Assembly: GCA_019694165.1 (NCBI GenBank)
Contig: JAIBCL010000029.1
Coordinates: 1 to 64,000 of the forward strand
From: Verrucomicrobiaceae bacterium
GTDB lineage: Bacteria; Verrucomicrobiota; Verrucomicrobiia; Verrucomicrobiales; Verrucomicrobiaceae
DNA: 64,000 nt
Reading direction: 5' to 3'
Under the pieces are notes generated by a model that was not told where the DNA came from, made no database searches, and saw only the letters and a list, made by a program, of their open reading frames with translations. Both the position numbers and the translations under genes were made by a program. Below are positions 7,287-16,252 of this stretch, one piece after another (the first letter of the stretch is position 1; each line of letters starts with the position of its first letter).

Positions 7287-8291
7287 TCACGCTGCCATCT
7301 GGGCGGGCGTCTTCACCTGATCGAGGATGCGCGTGAGGATGTCGTCGATCTTGAGCTGCTGGGCCTCGCCTTCAAAATTGAAGATCACGCGATGGCGCAG
7401 GGCGGTGTGGGCCACGCGGCGGATGTCATCGGTGGAGACGGCCGTGGCGCCATTCACGGCGGCCCAAACACGCGCTCCGCGGATGAGCGATTGCAGTCCG
7501 CGCGGGCTGGCACCGTAGGCGACGTAGCGCGCCACTTCCGGCAGGACGCCGGGCTGCTCGGGATGCGTGGCGAGCACGAGGCGCGAGGCGTAGTGTGCGA
7601 TGGGATCCGCCACGGGCATCTGCGCCAGCTCGTGCTGGAGGCGGATGAGGTCGGCGCCGCTCATCACGTTTTCGAGCTTCGGCTCCTCAAAGCCCGTGGT
7701 GCGGCGCGAGATCTCGACGAGCGATTCGAGATCAGGGAAGGGGACCTTCACCTTGAACATGAAGCGGTCGAGCTGCGCCTCGGGCAACGGATAGGTGCCT
7801 TCCATCTCCATCGGGTTTTGCGTGGCAAGCACGAAGAATGGCTCTGGCAGCGGGTGGCGTTCGCCGCCAGTGGTGACATTGCGCTCCTGCATGACTTCGA
7901 GCAAAGCGGCCTGCGTCTTCGGCGTGGCGCGATTGATTTCATCGACGAGCAGCAGGTTCCTGAAAACGGGGCCGTGTTCGAAGCGCAATGTGCGGCGGCC
8001 CCGCTCGTCCTCGCCGACGACATGCGTGCCGATGATGTCGGCGGGCATCAGGTCGGGCGTGCACTGCACGCGGCCCGGCTCCAGGCCGATGACCTGGGAG
8101 AGTACGCGCACGAGGAAAGTCTTGCCGAGGCCGGGCACGCCTTCGAGCAGGACGTGGCCACCGGAAAAAATGGCGATGAGCACGTCGGTGAGCAGATCAT
8201 CGTAGCCGACGACGGCCTTCTGCATTTCGGTTTTCAGCCTGGTGAACAGCTCGCGAAAGGGCTTGGGATCGGCGGAGGATTTCTTGCTCAT
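7287..8291 (-). CDS. MoxR-family AAA+ ATPase
   Basis: The protein has 334 residues. The Walker A motif GVPGLGKT lies at 51-58, Walker B in LLLVDEINRATPKTQAALLEVMQE at about residues 112-135, and the sensor region in FVLATQNPMEMEGTYPLPEAQLDRF. This is a full-length MoxR ATPase, a cytoplasmic chaperone-like ATPase. It is the first gene of the MoxR-DUF58-VWA operon. The 177 bp upstream (8292-8468) separates it from the TlpA-like gene on the same strand and could hold its promoter, but I see no clear -35/-10 pair. Confidence 0.93.
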   Translation of the reverse strand: MSKKSSADPKPFRELFTRLKTEMQKAVVGYDDLLTDVLIAIFSGGHVLLEGVPGLGKTFLVRVLSQVIGLEPGRVQCTPDLMPADIIGTHVVGEDERGRRTLRFEHGPVFRNLLLVDEINRATPKTQAALLEVMQERNVTTGGERHPLPEPFFVLATQNPMEMEGTYPLPEAQLDRFMFKVKVPFPDLESLVEISRRTTGFEEPKLENVMSGADLIRLQHELAQMPVADPIAHYASRLVLATHPEQPGVLPEVARYVAYGASPRGLQSLIRGARVWAAVNGATAVSTDDIRRVAHTALRHRVIFNFEGEAQQLKIDDILTRILDQVKTPAQMAA

Positions 8292-8468
8292 GGTGGAAAC
8301 GAAGGCCCGGCCGGATGAGCCGCGCGCCGCGCGAAACTCAGCGCGGGGACTGAAATCTCAACCGGCAATTTGCCAGCCTGGATGCAGCGATTCCGAGGCT
8401 GCGGACGGGCGGCGGTTGAAAACCCTTTGCCGCGATGGTGCGCGTTGCCGTTTGGAGGGAGGCCCGTT

Positions 8469-9536
8469 TCAAGGCTTCGCTCCGATGGCGCGAATCATCT
8501 CCTCCACTGTGCTGACGGACGGGTTCTTCGCGCGGATCACGCCTTGGGCGTCGATGACGTAGAGTGTGGGCCAGTTCCGGATGTTCCAGACGGCGGAGAT
8601 CGGGCCGGTGGAGCTTTCATCGGCGAAGTTGCGCCATGGGACGGTTTCTTCCGCGAGGAATTTTTTCAGGTCGGGCAGAATGTCGCTGTTCACGCCGACG
8701 ATGGTGAAGGGCTGGTCCTTGAGCTTCGCGGCGAGTTCACGCAACTGCGGGAGGAAGTAGTGGCACGAGTGGCACCAGGAGCCCCAGAAGACGATGAGCA
8801 CGTTCTTGCCGCGGTAGTCGCTGAGCTTGAACTTGTCGCCGTTCACATCTTTGCCCTCGATCTCCGGGACGGCGCAGCCGATGGCGAGGTTCTCCATTTC
8901 AAAGAGCACGGCGGCGGACTGGTCGGCGGGCTTGAAGCCGTTGACGGTGGTCTGCGGGTAGTTGGCCACGATGTCCTGGAAGAGTTGCTTCGCCTCGTCC
9001 CGATCCGCCTTGCCCGCGGGGGTGTTGACGTTTTCCGAGGCGTTGAAGAGAACGGTGGCAAGCGCCTGCATGGCGGCGCAGCGGTCTTGTTCGTGCGTGT
9101 TGGCCTTGATGATCGCGCGCAGAACCGGTTCCGCCTGCGGGCGCGGCGTGCGGTACAGTTGCTGCGCAGCTTCCCACACGCCGGCGGAGCCGGCGTAGCG
9201 CGTGCCGATCAGCTCGACGGCCTTGCCGGATTCGGGTGTGCCGTTCGCCTGCGTCGCGAGCCAGCAGAGCGCCCTCACAGCGCCTGGGTCGGCAGGGTTG
9301 GCTTCGACGATTTTCATCAGTCGCGGCGCATAGTGCTCCGCTCGCGGCGCGTCGGCGCGGACGGCGGCACGGTCGGCGTCGGTCTTCGCGGCGGCAAGGC
9401 GCGGTGCCAGTTCGCGGAACTTATTGTTGTACTCCTCGATGAGCGTGGTGACGTCACGCTCGACGGGAGTCTCGGCAAAGGAGGTCGCAAAGCAGCCGAG
9501 GCCGGCGATGGCGAGAGTGGGGATCAGGGAGCGCAT
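8469..9536 (-). CDS. Exported TlpA-like thioredoxin-domain protein
   Basis: Start taken at ATG 9536, which opens a signal peptide (MRSLIPTLAIAGLGCFATSFAE); a much longer open frame upstream in the same phase is antisense-like noise over the neighbouring gene. Residues 25-210 are helical, with repeat-like content. Residues 215-355 form a TlpA/ResA-type domain: KFKLSDYRGKNVLIVFWGSWCHSCHYFLPQL carries the redox C-H-S-C pair and NWPTLYVIDAQGVIR the cis-Pro region. It probably keeps exported thiols reduced. Its start overlaps the end of the PEP-CTERM gene by 13 bp, suggesting co-transcription. Confidence 0.87.
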   Translation of the reverse strand: MRSLIPTLAIAGLGCFATSFAETPVERDVTTLIEEYNNKFRELAPRLAAAKTDADRAAVRADAPRAEHYAPRLMKIVEANPADPGAVRALCWLATQANGTPESGKAVELIGTRYAGSAGVWEAAQQLYRTPRPQAEPVLRAIIKANTHEQDRCAAMQALATVLFNASENVNTPAGKADRDEAKQLFQDIVANYPQTTVNGFKPADQSAAVLFEMENLAIGCAVPEIEGKDVNGDKFKLSDYRGKNVLIVFWGSWCHSCHYFLPQLRELAAKLKDQPFTIVGVNSDILPDLKKFLAEETVPWRNFADESSTGPISAVWNIRNWPTLYVIDAQGVIRAKNPSVSTVEEMIRAIGAKP

Positions 9537-10723
9537 GAGAGAGAAAACGCGTGCGATGGGGCGCTCCTGCCACGGGCTTTGCCCCTGCGCACATACCCGG
9601 CGAGTGCGGCGGCGAGGATGAGCACTGCGCCGCCGGGCTCGGGCACCGCCTGGAAGCTGGCGTACACATTGTCGTAGTAGGTCACTGGCACGTCGGGATC
9701 TCCAGGATTGGCCGCCTGGTAGAAAACGGTGCGTGTCGAGAGGGAGAAGGTCTGCGCCGGCTGGCCGGTGCCGGGCGCTTCGATGCGGTAGAGCGTGCCC
9801 GTCGCGAGGCCGTCGAGGAGGATGTTGAAGCCGCCGGCGGAATTCGAGGCACCTGTTTTCACCAGGGTGTTGGTGGCGTCGTTGTAAACATTGACGGTCG
9901 CGCCGGCGACTCCTTCGCCGGGGGTGTAGAAGTTGTCCGCCAGGACGGCGTCGGTGTAGATGGAGCCGGTGAGGAAGGCATCGGCCACGTAGGTGAGTCC
10001 CACGACCCGGAACTGACTGGCAAAGTGCTGCGTGGTGACCAGCGGGCCGGTGACATTCACGTTGCCCACGAGCGACGATGTCTGGAAGCCGATGCCGACC
10101 TCCTTGAAGGACGGCAGCATCAAGTCGTCCCGGTGCGAGGCCGGGGTCTGGATGCCGGTGCCGAATCCGTTGCCTGGATTGCTGTCGCTGTCCCCCCAGT
10201 CGATGGCGAAGGCGGCGTGTCCATGAAAGGCGTTTTGAGCCGTGGCGAAAAGCGATTCGCCCAGTTCGAGGTAGTTCACGGTGTAGCCGCCGTTGAGGAT
10301 GCGGTCTTCGAGTGTGAGTCCGTCGAGATTGTGCGCCTGTGTGTCGAGCGCCACCATCACGTTCGAGTAGGTGGCCGCCGAGTCTGACAGCGACCCGTTC
10401 CATGCCAGAGCCGGCGCAGGGATGAGCCCGGCCCATTGTGTGGCGAGGGTGGATGCGCTCGTTTGATAGAATTGCAGCGCCGCATTCACGAACGGATCGT
10501 CAGACGCCGGGCTGGCAAAGGTGGTGCCCGGTACCGAGTAATTGGTCAGCCGCTCCAGTTCGGCCGCAGGGCTGATGCGCATCCGATTCATGAGTTCCAG
10601 CCAGTACTGCTGCACTCCAGTGGGGTCGGCGGCCCACGCCGGTGCCGCGAGTGACCAGCAAGAAGCGAGGCACAAGGCTGCTACGCGGAGGGGGCGGGAG
10701 CGCTGGGCAAGGGTGGCTGACAT
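9524..10723 (-). CDS. CAP-domain protein with PEP-CTERM sorting signal
   Basis: This 399-residue protein has a signal peptide at 1-31 ending AAPAWA. A CAP (SCP/PR1) domain spans about 35-225, recognisable from the LMNRMRISPAAELERL helix, LELGESLF (equivalent of GENL) and HRDDLMLPSFKEVGIGF. A beta-sandwich resembling SdrD/CNA-B repeats spans about 255-345 (GVAGATVNVYN, SAGGFNILLDGL). Near the C-terminus VPEPGG, a hydrophobic stretch and RRGKARGRS form a PEP-CTERM signal read by an exosortase. About a dozen further residues follow the Arg cluster, which is unusual. It is predicted to be exported to the envelope surface; enzymatic role unknown. The exosortase is not in the window. Confidence 0.85.
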   Translation of the reverse strand: MSATLAQRSRPLRVAALCLASCWSLAAPAWAADPTGVQQYWLELMNRMRISPAAELERLTNYSVPGTTFASPASDDPFVNAALQFYQTSASTLATQWAGLIPAPALAWNGSLSDSAATYSNVMVALDTQAHNLDGLTLEDRILNGGYTVNYLELGESLFATAQNAFHGHAAFAIDWGDSDSNPGNGFGTGIQTPASHRDDLMLPSFKEVGIGFQTSSLVGNVNVTGPLVTTQHFASQFRVVGLTYVADAFLTGSIYTDAVLADNFYTPGEGVAGATVNVYNDATNTLVKTGASNSAGGFNILLDGLATGTLYRIEAPGTGQPAQTFSLSTRTVFYQAANPGDPDVPVTYYDNVYASFQAVPEPGGAVLILAAALAGYVRRGKARGRSAPSHAFSLSCAP

Positions 10724-10731
10724 GAGCGCAA

Positions 10732-10759
10732 ATTATACGGAAATTATAATAAAACGCAA
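10732..10759 (-). promoter_or_regulatory. Candidate sigma70 promoter for the PEP-CTERM gene
   Basis: On the - strand TTGCGT (10759-10754) and TATAAT (10737-10732) are separated by 16 bp in an AT-rich island that contrasts with the GC-rich surroundings. The -10 box ends only 8 bp before the ATG at 10723, so a transcript starting at the usual distance would have almost no leader. A second TATAAT at 10748-10743 lacks a good -35. Confidence 0.45.
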
Positions 10760-10964
10760 AAACTCATTACCTTGACCACCCGCAGTCCCCTGCATCGGCT
10801 TGGGTGCTCCCGCCGACCCGAGGCGGCAATCGCGGCTTACGAGGCCACAGCTCCTTCCTGCGCCTGAGCCGATCCCCCGGTCTCGCCGCCCTTCAGGTTT
10901 GATGCTGTTTCCTTCCATGATTCCCCTTGAAGCCTCGTGCCTTCCGCCGAAGTAGGGCCGCTCC

Positions 10965-12227
10965 ATGGAAAAGCTCATCGTTCACGGCGGCGCGACTTTG
11001 AAGGGGCGCGTCAACATCAGCGGCTCGAAAAACTCGTCGCTGCCCATCCTCGCGGCCACGCTTCTGACAAAGGACGAGTGCACCATCCGGCGCGTGCCGG
11101 ATTTGAGCGACACGAACTACATGACGCAAATCCTGGCCGAAGTGGGTGCCGATGTGGAGCGCGCGAGCGGCGTCGTGGTGGTGAAGGCGGAAAACATCAA
11201 GTCGGAGGCGCCCTACGATCTGGTCCGCAAAATGCGCGCTTCGATTTGTGTGCTGGGCCCGCTCACCGGGAGGCTGCGTCACGCTGTGGTGTCGCTGCCC
11301 GGAGGCTGTGTGATCGGAGACCGGCCCGTGGACCTGCATCTGCGTGGCATGGAGGCGCTGGGTGCGGAGGTAAAGGTGGATGCGGGCAATGTGATCGTCT
11401 CCGCTCCGAAGGGCCTCAAGGGCGCGACGATCAACATGCTCGGCAAGCAAGGCTCGACCGTGCTGGGCACCGACAACGTGATGATGGCCGCCGTGCTCGC
11501 CAAAGGCACGACGATCATCGAAGGCGCCGCCGCTGAGCCGGAGGTGGAGGACTTGGCGAACTTTCTCAAGAAGATGGGAGCGAAGATCGAAGGCGCGGGC
11601 ACCAACCGCATTGTCATCGAGGGAGTGAAGGAGCTGAACGGGTGCGACCATACCGTGATCGCAGACCGTATCGAGGCCGGCACCTTCCTCGTCGCCGGCG
11701 CGATGCTCGGCGACGGTGTCACCATCAAACGCGTGAATGCCGACCATCTGCGCGCCGTGCTCGACGCCTTGAGGAAGTGCGGATTCGCCATCGAGACCAC
11801 GAAGGACTCGATCACCATTCATCCGAACGGAACTGCGAAGGGCTTCGACCTCACCACGCTGCCCTATCCCGGATTTCCGACGGACATGCAGGCGCAGTTT
11901 TGCGCCCTCGCGTGCGCCATCCCCGATGTGAGCACCATCACAGAGACCATCTTCCCCCAGCGTTTCATGCATGTGGCCGAGATGAAGCGCATGGGAGCCA
12001 ACATCGACCTGCAGGGTGCCACCGCGCGCATCCGTGGTGGCGCGAAGCTCAGCGGCGCGCCGGTGATGGCCAGCGATCTCCGTGCGTCCGCCGCGCTCGT
12101 GCTGGCGGCGATGAAGGCCGAGGGCCGGACGGAGATCAACCGCCTCTACCACATCGACCGTGGCTACGAGCATCTCGATGACAAGCTCTCCTCGCTCGGT
12201 GCTCAGCTCGAGCGCGTGAAGGCGTGA
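10965..12227 (+). CDS. murA: UDP-N-acetylglucosamine 1-carboxyvinyltransferase
   Basis: This 420-residue protein is full length for MurA, the cytoplasmic enzyme that moves enolpyruvate from PEP to UDP-GlcNAc in the first committed step of peptidoglycan synthesis. Visible landmarks are the N-terminal GRVNISGSKNSSLPILAATLL (the conserved Lys-Asn pair), the active-site loop SLPGGCVIGDRPVDLHLRGM with the catalytic Cys that fosfomycin modifies in other species, and GYEHLDDKLSSLGA near the end. The catalytic Cys is present, not the Asp variant. It stands alone on the + strand, divergent from the PEP-CTERM gene; 241 bp separate the two. Confidence 0.97.
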   Translation: MEKLIVHGGATLKGRVNISGSKNSSLPILAATLLTKDECTIRRVPDLSDTNYMTQILAEVGADVERASGVVVVKAENIKSEAPYDLVRKMRASICVLGPLTGRLRHAVVSLPGGCVIGDRPVDLHLRGMEALGAEVKVDAGNVIVSAPKGLKGATINMLGKQGSTVLGTDNVMMAAVLAKGTTIIEGAAAEPEVEDLANFLKKMGAKIEGAGTNRIVIEGVKELNGCDHTVIADRIEAGTFLVAGAMLGDGVTIKRVNADHLRAVLDALRKCGFAIETTKDSITIHPNGTAKGFDLTTLPYPGFPTDMQAQFCALACAIPDVSTITETIFPQRFMHVAEMKRMGANIDLQGATARIRGGAKLSGAPVMASDLRASAALVLAAMKAEGRTEINRLYHIDRGYEHLDDKLSSLGAQLERVKA

Positions 12228-12242
12228 GCCGGCGGCCGGGAC

Positions 12243-12746
12243 CTACCGTGACGCCACGCGATTCACGAAAACGAGCTGCCCCTGGCGGTTCCGCCGCAGC
12301 GTGATCTCCTCCCGAGTACACTGGCTTTTTTTCGCGCCGCCGTACTCGATCACCACGCCCACCATCTGTGGGAGCACCTCCATCTTGATGACGCGGAAAA
12401 CTGGCGCGCGCCGCGTGCGCAGGAAGCAATAGAGCGGCACGAGCTTGTGGCCGGCATTCCAGATATGGTGCGCGGGCGGGAAGTCCGGCATCTCGGCGAG
12501 CGCCACGAGCGTCTCGCGCACGATCTCCTCGCCGTACTCCTTTTCGAGATGGCGTGCCGCGCGCCGGTTCAGCACCTCGTCGAACCAGGACAGCCCGGGA
12601 TCGCGCGCTGCGTCGTCGATGTCCTCGATCAGCAGACGGTGATGCAGCGTCATCATCGAGCGGAACTGTTCGCTCGAAATGCGTCCTTGCTCGAACTGGC
12701 GGAACAGTTGCGCGGGGGTTGGAAGTGACGATTGCACGACGCGCAT
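12243..12746 (-). CDS. Conserved-looking cytoplasmic hypothetical protein
   Basis: This 167-residue protein has no signal peptide or membrane helix. The N-terminal half is helical and charged (LFRQFEQGRISSEQFRSMMTLHHRLLIEDID); the second half has alternating strands (APVFRVIKMEVLPQMVGVVIEYG, EITLRRNRQGQLVFVNRV). I do not recognise a family. Its stop lies 15 bp from the murA stop, so the genes converge. The gene at 12795-14063 lies upstream on the same strand, 48 bp away, so the two could be co-transcribed. Confidence 0.7.
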   Translation of the reverse strand: MRVVQSSLPTPAQLFRQFEQGRISSEQFRSMMTLHHRLLIEDIDDAARDPGLSWFDEVLNRRAARHLEKEYGEEIVRETLVALAEMPDFPPAHHIWNAGHKLVPLYCFLRTRRAPVFRVIKMEVLPQMVGVVIEYGGAKKSQCTREEITLRRNRQGQLVFVNRVASR

Positions 12747-12794
12747 CTGTGCCAGCGCACTCCGGCTCGTGCAAGCATCGTGAAACCTGTTCGG

Positions 12795-14063
12795 TCAGGG
12801 ACTTGCGGGTGCGGCACTTTGGCCCGCGGGCGAGAGCGCCACGGATCTCCCGCCGGCGTCGCGCAGATCTACGAGCACGCCTTCACCCGCCTGCTTGGCG
12901 TGTTTCACCAGCACGCGCTGCACGAGGCCGGCTTCGAGCGGGGCATCGACATGCACCACTTCACTGCGGAGCGTCGTTTTGCGTGCCTCCGCCAGGAGGG
13001 CCTCCAGGCGCGGTTCCACCGCACGTTGTGCCTGCTTCAGGCCCGCCAGCCGCGCCTCCGCCGCGTTCTGCTCGGCCAGCACTTTTCCCTTTGTCGTACC
13101 CGCTTGGGCGATGGCGGCTTCCAGCAGCGGACGGATTTCCATGCTGCGGCGGCCAAGCTCCGGAAGCACCTGGGTCAGCGCCTTCTCGCGGACGGCAGGA
13201 ACGGTGCTCGACGCCCCAGATGAGAAGCTCGCCGCCGTCGCCGCCAGCGCCGCGCCGGCTTCGCCAAGCTTCATATCGCCGAACGCCTTCCATTGCTCCG
13301 CCGTCGGCAGCGCCTTGATGTGATCGGGCGTCCAAGTGATGACGTCGGCTCTCACGATGTTCAAATTGCGGTTGAGCGCCGCGACGATGGCATCCAGCAC
13401 CTTCGTCTTGTCCGCCCGTTCCGCCGTCCCGGCGTCGTGTGCGGAAATGGCGGCTTCATTGCGGTCAAACTCCAGTTTCTCCGCCGGCAGTGCAAAGTAC
13501 TTCAGCCGCAGGTCGAATCCGTCGACAGTCTCGGTGCCGTTGTTCTGCACGGTGACCGCCGCTTCTCCTTCGAACACTTCGACGTTCAGGATCGCCAGCC
13601 CGGATTGCGCGGGCTTGGGCTTGTCGTTCGACGGTGGAGTGGCCTGGGTTGGGATTGCAACGGTCGTCTTGGCGACCGGAAGCGTTTTGTTTTCGATGCC
13701 TGCAATCGCGGCGGGTGACTCCGTTCTTGGAGCGCCATCTGCGTCCGTGCCGGTCGCTGCCTGGACTCCAACACTGGCGCCGCCTGTCACCGGCACCTCA
13801 CCTGTCCCGCGCAGCCGCCACCATGTCGCCGCCGATCCGCAGGCGGCCGCGAGCAGCAGTGCGGCGGCTCGGGCCATGATGGCACCCAGCCGGCGTGCCG
13901 GCGCGCGTGCACCGATGAAGTCCGTCAGCGGACGCCATGTGGCGGTCTTCTCGTCCCAGTAGTGATCACCGAGCCTCAGCGTGCCAGCATTGAGCAGGGC
14001 GAGCAACGTCGCATCGTCGTAGGTGCCGACGATGTGGCTGTCACGGATGACGACTCTTTTCAT
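12795..14063 (-). CDS. GYF_2-domain single-pass membrane protein
   Basis: Start placed at ATG 14063 (MKRVVIRDSHIVGTYDD), which begins the conserved domain. Residues 1-48 match the GYF_2-type module found in bacterial membrane proteins (GTYDDATLLALLNAGTLRLGDHYWDEKTATWRPLTDF). One membrane helix follows (MARAAALLLAAACGSAATWW), then a Pro/Thr/Ala-rich linker. The distal half has a beta segment (LAILNVEVFEGEAAVTVQNNG) and a long helical, probably coiled-coil region (LLEAAIAQAGTTKGKVLAEQNAAEARLAGLKQAQ). GYF_2 domains are thought to mediate protein contacts. The gene is divergent from the acyltransferase-like gene at 14160, with 96 bp between starts. Function unknown. Confidence 0.72.
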   Translation of the reverse strand: MKRVVIRDSHIVGTYDDATLLALLNAGTLRLGDHYWDEKTATWRPLTDFIGARAPARRLGAIMARAAALLLAAACGSAATWWRLRGTGEVPVTGGASVGVQAATGTDADGAPRTESPAAIAGIENKTLPVAKTTVAIPTQATPPSNDKPKPAQSGLAILNVEVFEGEAAVTVQNNGTETVDGFDLRLKYFALPAEKLEFDRNEAAISAHDAGTAERADKTKVLDAIVAALNRNLNIVRADVITWTPDHIKALPTAEQWKAFGDMKLGEAGAALAATAASFSSGASSTVPAVREKALTQVLPELGRRSMEIRPLLEAAIAQAGTTKGKVLAEQNAAEARLAGLKQAQRAVEPRLEALLAEARKTTLRSEVVHVDAPLEAGLVQRVLVKHAKQAGEGVLVDLRDAGGRSVALSPAGQSAAPASP

Positions 14064-14159
14064 GCAGAGCGGAAGAATGCGACGCGCGGCCCGTCTCTCA
14101 GACGGGCGTACTCTACGCCCGTTCAACCGTCCCGCAATCCATCAGCCTTCCGCACACGC

Positions 14160-15263
14160 ATGAACACGCCCGCCGCGCCGCAACCTTCAATCCCGCGCCT
14201 CGTTTCCGTCGATGCACTGCGGGGCTTCGACATGTGCTGGATACTCGGCATGGGATCGGCGCTCACAGGCGTGCTCAAAGCCGTCGCTCCAGCCGCCGGC
14301 ATCACCGCCCTGGTCACAAAGCAGCTCGAACATGCGGAATGGGAGGGCTTTCACTTTTACGACCTGATCTTCCCGCTGTTCTTGTTCATCGCCGGCGTGT
14401 CCATGTCGATCGCCTTGCCGCGCCGGGTGGCGCGTGATGGCACCGCTGCGGCCGTGCGCCATCTCGTCGCCCGCGCCCTCGTCATTTTTGCGCTCGGCGT
14501 TTTCTTTTCCGGTGGCTTGAAGGACGGCTGGGAGAAGATCCGCTGGCTGGGCGTCTTGCAGCGGATCGGCCTCGCCTCCGCGGCTGCCGGGATCCTGTCA
14601 CTGTGGACGGGGACCCGCGGACTCGTCACGACCGCGGCCGCACTGCTTTTGGGCTACTGCCTGCTGCTCGGCTTGGTGCCCGTGCCTGGCTTCGGTGCGG
14701 GCGACTTCGCCGAAGGCCGCAATCTCACCAACTACCTCGACAGCATCTGGCTTCCCGGCCGAAAGTACGATGGCGACCATGATCCCGAGGGCATTCTGAG
14801 CACGCTGCCCGCCATCGCCACAGCGTTGCTCGGAGTGCTGGCCGGCAAATGGATCAGCGGCGACGCTTCCGCGCAGCGGAAGGCCGCGTGGCTCGTGATG
14901 GCCGGCGCCGTTCTCTTCCTGCTCGGCTGGTGCTGGCAGCCGTTCTTTCCGGTGATCAAAAAGATTTGGTCGTCGAGCTTCGTGCTCGTGGCCGGCGGGT
15001 GCAGCGCCATGCTGCTCGGCGTGTTCGTCTGGATCATCGAGGTGATGGAATGGCGCGCCTGGGCCACGCCCTTCGTCTGGGTGGGGGCGAATCCCATCAC
15101 GCTTTACATGGTCAATGGACTCGGCGTGTTCCGTTCCATCGCCGAGCGGCTGACGGGGCATCCGGGGCGTCCGTGGGCTTGGTTGCCAGCAGTCATGTCT
15201 TTTGGCGTGATGCTTCTCGCCGCCCGGTGGCTCCACCGGCGCGGGATTTTCATCCGGGTGTGA
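14160..15263 (+). CDS. HGSNAT-like multipass acyltransferase (DUF5009/DUF1624 type)
   Basis: Start set at ATG 14160; the upstream extension of the frame overlaps the divergent neighbour. The protein has 367 residues with about ten hydrophobic segments. The family signature is clear: RLVSVDALRGFDMCWILGMG, then FHFYDLIFPLFLFIAGVSMSIALPRR, and GVLQRIGLAS. These are hallmarks of the heparan-alpha-glucosaminide N-acetyltransferase-like family, which carries acyl groups across membranes to sugars. The bacterial substrate is unknown. Sulfatases related to glycosaminoglycan sulfatases occur elsewhere in the window, but not next to this gene. Confidence 0.85.
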   Translation: MNTPAAPQPSIPRLVSVDALRGFDMCWILGMGSALTGVLKAVAPAAGITALVTKQLEHAEWEGFHFYDLIFPLFLFIAGVSMSIALPRRVARDGTAAAVRHLVARALVIFALGVFFSGGLKDGWEKIRWLGVLQRIGLASAAAGILSLWTGTRGLVTTAAALLLGYCLLLGLVPVPGFGAGDFAEGRNLTNYLDSIWLPGRKYDGDHDPEGILSTLPAIATALLGVLAGKWISGDASAQRKAAWLVMAGAVLFLLGWCWQPFFPVIKKIWSSSFVLVAGGCSAMLLGVFVWIIEVMEWRAWATPFVWVGANPITLYMVNGLGVFRSIAERLTGHPGRPWAWLPAVMSFGVMLLAARWLHRRGIFIRV

Positions 15264-15284
15264 ACTCAGCTGCTGCAGCCGGCG

Positions 15285-16091
15285 TCATTCTTCACCGGCA
15301 TCGTCTCCGCCGCCGTTGCGCGGGCGGGCGATGCCGCGCTTCGTGGGCGTGACGATGAACTCCAGCATCCGCTCCGCCTTGGGTGACCACGACTGCCCGC
15401 GCGCCTCGGCCAGCGCCTGCGAGAGATTCCGCCCCGAAAGGAAGATGCACTGGAACAGGCGCTTGATCTCGCCGCGTTCTGCCGCGCTGAATCCGGCGCG
15501 CCGCAGGCCGATGACGTTCAGGCCGGCAAGAAGATTCAAGCCGAAGCCTGAGCAGTAATGCGGCACGTCCGTGCTGAACGAGCTGTTCCCCTGGATCATG
15601 CAGTAGTCGCCGATGCGGAGGAACTGATGAAAAACCGCCCCGCCGCCCAGGAAGCTGTTGCTGCCCACATGTACGTGGCCGGCCAGCAGCACCGCATTGG
15701 CGATCACGTTCTTGTCGCCGACCTGCACGTCATGGCCGAGGTGGCAGCCGACCATGAGAAAGTTCCCATCTCCCACGGTGGTGAAGCCGCCTGCCTTGTT
15801 GCTGCGGTGGATCGTGACATGCTCGCGGATCACGTTCTTCCCGCCGATCTTCACGCCGCTCTGCGTCGCGGGATCCAAAGACAAATCCTGCGGCGTGCCT
15901 CCGATCACGGCGCCCCGGCCGATCAGCGTGTCACGGCCCACACGCACGTCACCCACGATCTGCGCATGCGCCTCGACGCGGCATCCCGCCGCGAGTTGCG
16001 CCGGGCCGTCGATCACGACATAGGGACCGATTTGGACGTCCGGATGAACTTCGGCGCGGGGGTCGATGATGGCGGTGGGATGGATGGTCAC
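15285..16091 (-). CDS. lpxA: Acyl-[ACP]-UDP-N-acetylglucosamine O-acyltransferase
   Basis: This 268-residue protein is standard length. The N-terminal two thirds is a left-handed beta-helix built of hexapeptide repeats, starting IHPTAIIDPRAEVHPDVQIGP. The catalytic-His region reads MVGCHLGHDVQVGDKNVIANAV, and the GLNLLAGLNVIGLRRAGFS segment is typical of LpxA rather than LpxD. It adds the first acyl chain in lipid A synthesis, so the organism makes a lipopolysaccharide-type outer membrane. The usual partners (lpxD, fabZ, lpxB) are not adjacent. The tail (RPRNGGGDDAGEE) is a non-conserved extension. Confidence 0.95.
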   Translation of the reverse strand: MTIHPTAIIDPRAEVHPDVQIGPYVVIDGPAQLAAGCRVEAHAQIVGDVRVGRDTLIGRGAVIGGTPQDLSLDPATQSGVKIGGKNVIREHVTIHRSNKAGGFTTVGDGNFLMVGCHLGHDVQVGDKNVIANAVLLAGHVHVGSNSFLGGGAVFHQFLRIGDYCMIQGNSSFSTDVPHYCSGFGLNLLAGLNVIGLRRAGFSAAERGEIKRLFQCIFLSGRNLSQALAEARGQSWSPKAERMLEFIVTPTKRGIARPRNGGGDDAGEE

Positions 16092-16252
16092 GGCAAGGCG
16101 GTGCGGGATTCGAGGCCCGACTCAAGCGGGGTTCTTGATTCCGTGCAAGAGACGTTCGTCCGTTGGCCGCCAGCCCCGCCGTGCGAAGACGCCTCCGCTG
16201 TGACTCCCTCCGTCCGCTCAGGCATCGGTCTGCTTCGCGTGGCTGAGGCGCT

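Noticed and set aside
9537..10436. N-terminal extension of the TlpA-like protein back to 10436
   Set aside because: The extra 300 codons are antisense-like Arg/His-rich sequence over the PEP-CTERM gene in another frame; the ATG at 9536 begins a clean signal peptide.
10724..10964. Possible small gene in the murA/PEP-CTERM intergenic gap
   Set aside because: The only open frames are short, lack ribosome binding sites and overlap the candidate promoter.
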